Shown in pieces: positions 17,572 to 23,574 of a DNA stretch of 64,000 bases; the stretch's first letter is position 1; each line of letters opens with the position of its first letter. Source of the DNA: Flavobacterium lacustre (lineage in GTDB: Bacteria; Bacteroidota; Bacteroidia; Flavobacteriales; Flavobacteriaceae); NCBI RefSeq assembly GCF_027474525.2, contig NZ_CP114882.2, positions 2,294,001 to 2,358,000 on the forward strand, in the 5' to 3' direction. The notes under the pieces are model-generated. The model saw nothing but the letters and a program-made list of their open reading frames with translations. It was not told where the DNA came from and did no database searches. Made by a program: the position numbers and the translations under genes.

Positions 17572-18297
17572 GCATAGGAGAATCGTGAATGTGCATAGGA
17601 GTATCGCAAATGTGCATTGCAATATCGTGAATGCGCATAGGAGAATCGTAAAGTTGCATAGGAGTATCGCAAATGCGCATGGCAATATCGTGAATGTGCA
17701 TAGGAGAATCGCAAAGTTGCATAGGAGTATCGTGAATGTGCATGGCAATATCCTAAATGCGCATAGGAGAATCGTGAAATGCATGCGAGTATCGCGAAAT
17801 GCATAGGAGAATCGCGAAATGCATGCGAGTATCGTGAAATGCATGCGAGTATCGCGAAATGCATAGGAGAATCGTGAAATGCATACGAATATCGTGAAAT
17901 GCATGCGAGTATCGCGAAATGCATAGGAGAATCGTGAAATGCATGCGAGTATCGCGAATTGCATACGAGTATCGTGAAATGCATAGGAGAATCATAACTA
18001 AAGGTAGGAGAATCGTAACTGCAGGTAGGAGAATCGCAACTGCAGCCCCGAGAATCGCAACTGCAGGTAGGAGAATCGCAACTGCAGGTACAAGAATCAC
18101 AACTGCAGGTAGGAGAATCGTAACTAAAGGCACAAGAATCATAACTACAGGTAGGAGAATCTTAACTAAAGGATCGAGAATCGTAACTGCAGGTAGGAGA
18201 ATCGTAAGTGTAGCCCCGAGAATCGCAACTAAAGGTAGGAGAATCGTAACTGCAGGCACAAGAATCATAACTAAAAGTAGGAGAATCGTGGTTGTGG
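17572..18297. repeat. 35-unit tandem array with 21/20/21-bp units
   Basis: Three contiguous blocks. Block A (17572-17760) has nine 21-bp units starting GCATAGGAG, GCATAGGAG or GCATTGCAA/GCATGGCAA. Block B (17761 to about 18000) has twelve 20-bp units of the form GCATNNGAGNATCGYGAAAT. Block C (18004-18297) has fourteen 21-bp units of the form GTAGGAGAATCGTAACTGCAG, with first-half variants CCCCGAGAA, GCACAAGAA and GATCGAGAA. All share a central AATCG/TATCG core. There are no unique spacers. Open frames through the array on both strands are by-products of the 21-bp period. Confidence 0.97.
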
Positions 18298-18385
18298 GTT
18301 AGTGTACCCAATGCGCTAATGCTGTTATGTACGAAAAGTTCGCAACGAATTAAAAGCCGGCTTCATGATTTGTAGAAAAAAAGAA

Positions 18386-18393
18386 TATATTTG
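18386..18393 (+). promoter_or_regulatory. Possible -7 box driving the cassette-like island
   Basis: TATATTTG fits TAnnTTTG. No properly spaced -33 element is visible. It lies about 20 bp before the GTCTGAC hairpin and reads toward the island genes. Confidence 0.35.
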
Positions 18394-18405
18394 TTTGAAA
18401 ATAAA

Positions 18406-18483
18406 GTCTGACGTTTGTCAGACCTATCTACCCAATTTCGGGGTGATAAGTCTTACTTTGTCAGACCTATATACTAGTTAGGC
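18406..18483 (+). other. Left edge of cassette-like island: hairpin, two direct repeats and GTTAGGC
   Basis: A perfect hairpin GTCTGAC-GTTT-GTCAGAC (18406-18423) is followed by two near-identical 17-mers, TTGTCAGACCTATCTAC (18415-18431) and TTGTCAGACCTATATAC (18458-18474), and immediately by GTTAGGC (18477-18483). GTTAGGC equals the integron core-site consensus GTTRRRY. The combination of direct repeats beside a single core site is reminiscent of an attI site, but no integrase gene is present. Confidence 0.4.
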
Positions 18484-18527
18484 GTCAGTTTAACAAAACG
18501 AAATCTAAAAATATGGTAGATATATAA

Positions 18528-19058
18528 AGAAGAAAAAAATTAGCATATCATCTTAGACATTTATCTATTGGATTAATAAGTAATGATGAATTTGAAGACT
18601 ATATAACAGATGATGTGAGTTTTGGATGGCTTCCAGAACAATACTATAGATCTAAAGAAGCTAAATTTGATGATGGAATAATCCAACCAATACTTGAATT
18701 AAGTTGGTGCTTATATAGTGACTTAGAAGAACAGAAACTAAAAAGCAAAAACAAACTTTCAGAAGAACAATTAAAAGAAATAGCTAAATATATTTTGTTC
18801 TTAAATTCTGATATTGAATATCAATGGCCCTATTTTGACGCAATAAATCCAACAATTAGGTTTTCATTTAGTGAACATATTTCCAATCTATTATCCTTTG
18901 GAAAATATTATAAAAACAAAATGAATGAAAAAGAAAGAGAACTAGTTGAAATGAAAAAAAGTGGAGATTTTGATTATTGGCCATTCATAAATAAAGAACA
19001 ATACGAAGAACAATTAAAACATCATCCGTTCTTAGCGGAAAGAAAACCGAACGCCTAA
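18528..19058 (+). pseudogene. Hypothetical cassette gene with a stop at codon 5 (or a non-ATG start)
   Basis: I do not recognise this protein. The open frame 18528-19058 encodes about 176 aa, acidic and soluble, with segments LRHLSIGLISNDEFEDYITDD-like, DDGIIQPILELSWCLYSDLE and a Trp/Tyr-rich tail. The coding-like sequence clearly extends upstream of the GTG at 18615, back to an in-frame ATG at 18513, but that ATG is followed after four codons by TAA at 18525. Either a point mutation has broken the gene, or translation begins at GTG 18615 (147 aa). Its own stop codon TAA lies inside GCCTAAC, the start of the palindromic element at 19053. Confidence 0.6.
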
Positions 19059-19185
19059 CAGCTACTACAACGGATTTGGGCAATTGTCTTAATGGAAAGA
19101 TGGTTTTGTATTTGGGATAATTTGGCAAATCCGAAATTAGAGCTTAATTTAGTCCCAAACCCGCTGTAGTACCCGAACGTTAGCG
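19053..19185 (+). repeat. Imperfect palindromic element E1 (attC-like)
   Basis: Starts with GCCTAAC and ends with GTTAGCG, 133 bp in all. The outer arms pair imperfectly: CTACTACAACGGATTTGGG (from 19062) against the complement of CCCAAACCCGCTGTAGTAC (to 19171), with unpaired bases concentrated on the right side. The central part (AATGG-AAGATGGTTTTGTATTTGGG region) is shared with elements at 19735 and 23285. Confidence 0.65.
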
Positions 19186-19412
19186 GTCAGTTGAAACCGA
19201 ATTTACGCAAAAAAAACTTTGTAAGAGATTGATTTTGTTTAACGCAGGAAAACCGAAAATGAAATCGTGAAAAGTATAAACTTGAAAGTCAAATTTTTAA
19301 AACTTGAAAATATAAATATTGGAAGTTGAGAATTGAAACTTGAAAAGCAGAAGTTTGAGAAAGCTTTATGAATTTGAAAATGGAAAATAGAAACTTGCTG
19401 AAAAGAAAATAA
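19186..19412. other. Intergenic spacer with degenerate AACTTGAAA repeats
   Basis: No gene is supported. From about 19255 to 19400 the sequence is purine-rich with repeated AACTTGAAA-like words (CTTGAAAGT, AACTTGAAAAT, AACTTGAAAAG, GAAGTTTGAG, AACTTGCTGAAAAG), suggesting a degenerate short tandem repeat. Confidence 0.5.
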
Positions 19413-19724
19413 ATGATGAAATTCAACCAAAGAATACTTTTAATCATCTTATCAATATTAGTATGTATTTTAGAATTGACATTGCTAGTAAACTTATTTC
19501 CACAAACAGGTTTAAGTCGAATTGTCTATATTCCTTTTTGGATTATTATAGTTTTCTTTATTACATTATCGCTGACAAAAAGCAAAAAAACATTAAAGAA
19601 AGTACTAATCAATTTGATAGTAATACACTTAATATTATTTCATCTTATGATTTGGAGTTGGCCTCAATCATCCGCAATACAGAAAAACTTGGTAAAAGAG
19701 TTTTATCAAATGGTTTGTACATAA
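19413..19724 (+). CDS. Small hypothetical membrane protein (cassette 2)
   Basis: A 103-aa protein I do not recognise, with three predicted membrane helices: about residues 7-29 (ILLIILSILVCILELTLLVN), 37-54 (IVYIPFWIIIVFFITLSL) and 64-82 (VLINLIVIHLILFHLMIWSW). Two consecutive ATG codons at 19413 and 19416 offer the start, behind a GAAAAGAAAATA stretch. An overlapping +2 frame (19463-19768) has no membrane or domain pattern and is taken as a shadow. It sits between palindromic elements E1 and E2, on the same strand as all other island genes, so it reads like a single-gene cassette. Confidence 0.6.
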   Translation: MMKFNQRILLIILSILVCILELTLLVNLFPQTGLSRIVYIPFWIIIVFFITLSLTKSKKTLKKVLINLIVIHLILFHLMIWSWPQSSAIQKNLVKEFYQMVCT

Positions 19725-19734
19725 ACAACCGAAC

Positions 19735-19866
19735 CGCTAACACACGCTACAAGCAATTTGGGTATTAGGCTTAATTTGAAATTGGTTTCGTATTTGGAAA
19801 AGTAGAGATAATCCGAAATAATAGATTTATTTAGCCCGACCATCGCCTACTAGCAAAACGTTACTT
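19735..19866 (+). repeat. Imperfect palindromic element E2 (attC-like)
   Basis: Starts CGCTAAC (19735-19741) and ends AACGTTACTT (GTTA at 19860), about 132 bp. The left part GCTACAAGCAATTTGGGTATT and the central TCGTATTTGG...AATCCGAAAT section match E1 and E4. The right arm (GCCCGACCATCGCCTACTAGC) pairs with the left arm with several mismatches. Confidence 0.6.
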
Positions 19867-19906
19867 GCAAGTCTACCGCACGAGAGTAGAAAATTGAACA
19901 TAAACT

Positions 19907-20986
19907 ATGAAAGACAGAATAATAGGATTTGACATAGCAAGAGCATATGCAATTTTTGGAATGTTCATTGTTAACTTTAATTTTAGTTTTGGTTCAGTAA
20001 TGAATCCAACTGACAATGTTGGACATTTTCTAAATATATTTACAGGAAATTCAACTGCAATTTTTATAATTTGTGCAGGAATGGGCGTTTCATTAATGAC
20101 AAACAAAACAGACTATACAACTCAAGAAAAAACAGAACTTAAATCGAAAATTTTGAAACGAAGTTGGTTTCTATTTGTATTAGGTTTATTGCTTTTTAAT
20201 TGGTGGTCGGGCGACATTTTACATTTTTATGGAGGTTATATGCATATAGCAGCTTTTTTATTATTTATTCCTAAACGATATTATTTATTAGGTGCAATCA
20301 TCGCAATTTCAATTTTTAATTTATTACTATTAGTCATTCCAATTACTACAAGTTGGGATTTTACAAATTATAGATATTTAGACTTTTGGTCACCTTTGGG
20401 GTTTTTAAGAAATACATTTTATAATGGTTGGAACTCAATATTTCCTTGGTTTTCTTATTTTTTAGTTGGTATGTGGCTTGGAAAGTTAAATTGGCAATTA
20501 AAACATACAAAACGCAATATTTTCATAGTCGGATTATTAGTTTTCATTTTCATACAAGGATTACGTTATATGGTCAAACGACAATTTTTTAGTCCATTTT
20601 GGAACGACTATATTATGGCTGAATATTTTCCACCTTACTTACCTTTTATTTTAGTAACAATGGCTTTTGCATTTATGGCAATTTCAGTTTTTATGTATAT
20701 TGGCGAAAAATATTCAACTAACAGAATTGTTTTGGCGTTACAGAAAACAGGACAAATGACCTTATCACACTATGTTATTCATTTGACTTTGGGAATGATA
20801 ATATTGGCAACATTGACAGGGAAAAATTACACAGGTTTACTTGAAGATGAACAACCGACATTGCCAATTTATATACTTGCTTTTTCCTTTATATTTTACA
20901 TTTTCTGTATTCTATTTAGTATTTTGTGGAGAAAGAAATTTGAAAATGGTCCATTAGAAACATTAATGAGAAAAATATCGGGATGA
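19907..20986 (+). CDS. DUF418-type multi-spanning membrane protein (cassette 3)
   Basis: A 359-aa inner-membrane protein of the DUF418/DUF1624 (heparan-alpha-glucosaminide N-acetyltransferase-like) group. The N-terminal IIGFDIARAYAIFGMFIVNF helix is the family hallmark, followed by about nine more membrane helices, a conserved LSHYVIHLTLG helix (about 285) and the DUF418 C-terminal motif FENGPLETLMRKI. Members are thought to be acyl-transfer or transport proteins; no substrate is established. The gene is AT-rich and flanked by palindromic elements E2 and E3, so it was probably acquired as a unit. Confidence 0.88.
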   Translation: MKDRIIGFDIARAYAIFGMFIVNFNFSFGSVMNPTDNVGHFLNIFTGNSTAIFIICAGMGVSLMTNKTDYTTQEKTELKSKILKRSWFLFVLGLLLFNWWSGDILHFYGGYMHIAAFLLFIPKRYYLLGAIIAISIFNLLLLVIPITTSWDFTNYRYLDFWSPLGFLRNTFYNGWNSIFPWFSYFLVGMWLGKLNWQLKHTKRNIFIVGLLVFIFIQGLRYMVKRQFFSPFWNDYIMAEYFPPYLPFILVTMAFAFMAISVFMYIGEKYSTNRIVLALQKTGQMTLSHYVIHLTLGMIILATLTGKNYTGLLEDEQPTLPIYILAFSFIFYIFCILFSILWRKKFENGPLETLMRKISG

Positions 20987-20999
20987 CAAAAAGCCCAGC

Positions 21000-21129
21000 A
21001 GGTAACATCGGTTTGGCAATATGGCGGCTGAAGTACTTCTATGAAACATTCGGCAAGGTTCAACAGCAGTATTTCTATTGAACTTTAGTGCTAAAATCCG
21101 CCACATCGCCAAGCCGAAAAACGTTAGCG
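21000..21129 (+). repeat. Imperfect palindromic element E3 (attC-like, different sequence)
   Basis: Left arm GGTAACATCGGTTTGGCAAT continuing to ATGGCGG, right arm CCGCCACATCGCCAAGCCG then AAAAACGTTAGCG, about 130 bp. The arms pair over roughly 26 bp with a few mismatches and extra bases on the right. A second inverted repeat (GTTCAA / TTGAAC) sits inside. The core differs from E1/E2/E4, but the architecture and GTTAGCG end are the same. Confidence 0.65.
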
Positions 21130-21266
21130 GTAATGGTACCTCCGAAGATACTAATCAGCTACATACAAACAAATTAAACCTCATTTTGAATACAAAAAAA
21201 ATCAATTTGGATACAAAGAAGCTTTATTAACTGCTGAACTTTGCACTTCATAATTAAATAAATAAA

Positions 21267-22304
21267 ATGAAGTACAAAATTTTAGGAAATACAGGTTTGA
21301 AAGTTTCAACCCTTTGTTTAGGTACAATGAACTATGGCGGAAAAGGATTTTTTGGTTATATGGGAAATCTTGATCAAAAAGCTGTTGATGAACAAATCAA
21401 AAAAGTAACCGAAGCAGGTGTAAATTTTATTGACACAGCTAACATCTATTCCGAAGGATTATCGGAAACAATGATTGGCCAAGCAATCAAAAATTTAGAT
21501 ATTAACAGAGATGATTTAGTATTGGCTACAAAGGTTAGAGGTACAATGGGTAAAAGTCAAAATGATCTTGGACTTTCTAAAAAGCACATTATTCAGCAAG
21601 TTGATGCCAGTTTAAAAAGACTTGGAACTGATTATATTGACCTTTATCAAATTCACACTATTGACCCATTAACTCCAATTGAAGAAACGATTAGAACTTT
21701 AGACGATTTGGTAAGAAGCGGTAAGATAAGATATTTTGGAGCGTGTAATACTACCGCTTGGCAACTAATGAAAGGGTTGAGTTATTCAAAATACAATCAT
21801 TTAGACAGATTTGCTTCTCTACAAGCCAACTATTCATTAGATGTTCGAGACACAGAACGTGAAATTGTTCCTTTACTTTTAGACCAAAACGTTGGGATGC
21901 TTATTTGGAGTCCATTAAGCGGCGGACTATTGACAGGAAAATACAAAAGAAATGGGCAAAAAGAAGAAGGAAGATTAAACACTTTTCCTTTTCCACCTTT
22001 TCACGAAGAAAGAGCTTATGATGTTTTGGACATATTGAAACCAATGGCTGAACAAAAAAATGTATCAATTGCTCAATTATCGTTAGCTTGGTTACTACAC
22101 CAACCTGTTGTAACAAGTGCGATAATTGGAGCTACAAAATTACATCAGTTAGAAGATAATTTAAAAGCAGTAGAAGTTGCTTTTACAAACGATGAATTGG
22201 CACAATTAGATAATGTCAGCAAATTACCCATTGAATATCCTGGAAATGTTCTTGAAATAATGACAATGGATAGAAGCGCAGGAGTTGATTTTCAAAATGC
22301 TTAA
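21267..22304 (+). CDS. Aldo/keto reductase
   Basis: A 345-aa cytoplasmic NADPH-dependent oxidoreductase with an (alpha/beta)8 aldo/keto reductase fold. The catalytic tetrad is complete: D56 and Y61 (FIDTANIYSEG), K89 (LATKVRG) and H130 (LYQIHTID). Cofactor-binding motifs include YFGACNTTAWQ and the C-terminal SAIIGATKLHQLEDNLKAVE. It resembles the YajO/Tas/YhdN-type reductases that act on small aldehydes. The AraC regulator starts 55 bp downstream on the same strand, with a hairpin in the gap. The pair forms one cassette-like unit between E3 and E4. Confidence 0.95.
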   Translation: MKYKILGNTGLKVSTLCLGTMNYGGKGFFGYMGNLDQKAVDEQIKKVTEAGVNFIDTANIYSEGLSETMIGQAIKNLDINRDDLVLATKVRGTMGKSQNDLGLSKKHIIQQVDASLKRLGTDYIDLYQIHTIDPLTPIEETIRTLDDLVRSGKIRYFGACNTTAWQLMKGLSYSKYNHLDRFASLQANYSLDVRDTEREIVPLLLDQNVGMLIWSPLSGGLLTGKYKRNGQKEEGRLNTFPFPPFHEERAYDVLDILKPMAEQKNVSIAQLSLAWLLHQPVVTSAIIGATKLHQLEDNLKAVEVAFTNDELAQLDNVSKLPIEYPGNVLEIMTMDRSAGVDFQNA

Positions 22305-22321
22305 ATTTACAAACTAATACA

Positions 22322-22347
22322 GCAGGTAATAATTTATTATTGCCTGC
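22322..22347 (+). terminator. Hairpin between AKR and AraC genes
   Basis: An 11-bp stem with one G-T pair (GCAGGTAATAA / TTATTGCCTGC) and a TTTA loop. It is followed only by AAATTTT, so it is a weak terminator or an mRNA-processing/attenuation hairpin. Confidence 0.45.
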
Positions 22348-22359
22348 AAATTTTAAATT

Positions 22360-23274
22360 ATGAAAAATTCACAACCAAATATCATAAAAATAAATTCAGT
22401 TGTGGCTTTGCACAATTTTTTGGGTTTTCCAAGTCCATTGAATCCCCTAATTACAATTATTGACCATTCTAAAACGACTAATAATAATCAATCTCAAAAT
22501 CAGAAAATGTTATTAGACTTTTACAATATTTCCATAAAAAGAAGTTTTAAAGGTCAATTAAAATATGGTAAAAATTATTATGATTTTGATGAAGGAACTA
22601 TGTCATTTATTGCGCCAAATCAGATTATATCTATTGATAAAGATGAAGACAAAAATAATGATGGTTGGTCGCTATTATTTCACCCAGATTTAATAAGACA
22701 ATATTCTTTAGGTCAAGCCATTAAAAATTATGGTTTTTTTAATTACGAAACTAATGAAGCACTCCACCTATCTGAAGAAGAAGAAAAAACAATTGAAATC
22801 ATAGTAAAAAATATTCAAAATGAAATCAATTCACGTTTAGACAATTTCAGTCAAGATGTTATTGTATCGAATCTTGAATTAATTTTGAGTTATTGCAACC
22901 GGTTTTACAGTCGACAATTTCTAACAAGAAAAATGGCTACAAATAATTTACTCACCAATTTTGAATTTGTTTTAGAAAACTATTTCTCTAAAAATTCAGA
23001 AATACTATTACCTACAGTTGATAAATTAGCCAAGGAACTTAATGTTTCATCTGCATATTTGAGTGATATGCTACGAAATTTAACAGGTCAAAATACTCAA
23101 CAACACATACATAATAAATTAATAGAAAAAGCTAAAGATATTTTAACAACCACAGAATTGAGCGTGAGTGAAACTGCTTATTTATTGGGTTTTGAATATC
23201 CACAATCATTTAGTAAACTATTCAAAAGTAAAACTAACTTGACACCAAGTGAATATCGACACAGATGTAACTAA
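22360..23274 (+). CDS. AraC family transcriptional regulator
   Basis: A 304-aa regulator. The N-terminal 170 residues form a cupin-like ligand domain (FYNISIKRSFKGQLKYGKNYYDF; MSFIAPNQIISID). The C-terminal 100 residues hold the double helix-turn-helix of AraC/XylS: DKLAKELNVSSAYLSDML and ELSVSETAYLLGFEYPQSFS, ending with TNLTPSEYRHR. It follows the aldo/keto reductase gene and most likely controls it. Such AKR-AraC pairs are common in Bacteroidota. The effector is unknown. Confidence 0.93.
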   Translation: MKNSQPNIIKINSVVALHNFLGFPSPLNPLITIIDHSKTTNNNQSQNQKMLLDFYNISIKRSFKGQLKYGKNYYDFDEGTMSFIAPNQIISIDKDEDKNNDGWSLLFHPDLIRQYSLGQAIKNYGFFNYETNEALHLSEEEEKTIEIIVKNIQNEINSRLDNFSQDVIVSNLELILSYCNRFYSRQFLTRKMATNNLLTNFEFVLENYFSKNSEILLPTVDKLAKELNVSSAYLSDMLRNLTGQNTQQHIHNKLIEKAKDILTTTELSVSETAYLLGFEYPQSFSKLFKSKTNLTPSEYRHRCN

Positions 23275-23284
23275 AAACCACTAC

Positions 23285-23370
23285 CGCTAACGCACGCTAC
23301 AAGCAATTTGGGCATTTGGCTTAATGGGAAAATGGTTTTGTATTTGGGATGATTTGCAAAATCCGAAAAC
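23285..23370 (+). repeat. Left half of palindromic element E4
   Basis: CGCTAACGCACGCTACAAGC continues into the same central sequence as E1 and E2 (ATGGTTTTGTATTTGGGATG, then AATCCGAAA). No convincing GTTAGCG right end is found before 23574, so the element seems truncated. The rest of 23371-23574 is AT-rich with no gene. Confidence 0.6.
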
Positions 23371-23574
23371 CGCTTTTGGATTTACTTTCGGTTTTGGAGA
23401 AAATACAGGTAAAAAACGCCTATTTTGTTAATTATAATCTGATTAGAAATGGATTGCTAAATCCTTATGTGATACAAATAAATTATTTTGAGTTACTCTT
23501 AATGGTTTTTATTAGAATATTTTTACTACATTTAAACTGTAAATCAATGTATTGATAATTATTTATTTTATAAT

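Noticed and set aside
17494..17984. Long minus-strand open frames (147-156 aa) and + strand frames through the tandem array
   Set aside because: The 21-bp unit is a multiple of three and has no stop, so several frames on both strands stay open. The translations are simple heptapeptide-like repeats with no start context.
17572..18297. CRISPR array
   Set aside because: Units are directly tandem with no unique spacers, units vary, and there are no cas genes.
19463..19768. 101-aa open frame overlapping cassette gene 2
   Set aside because: It runs into palindromic element E2 and lacks the hydrophobic pattern of the overlapping frame.
18513..23370. Insertion sequence or transposon
   Set aside because: No transposase-like gene, no terminal inverted repeats bounding the whole region and no target-site duplication were found; palindromic elements recur between genes instead.
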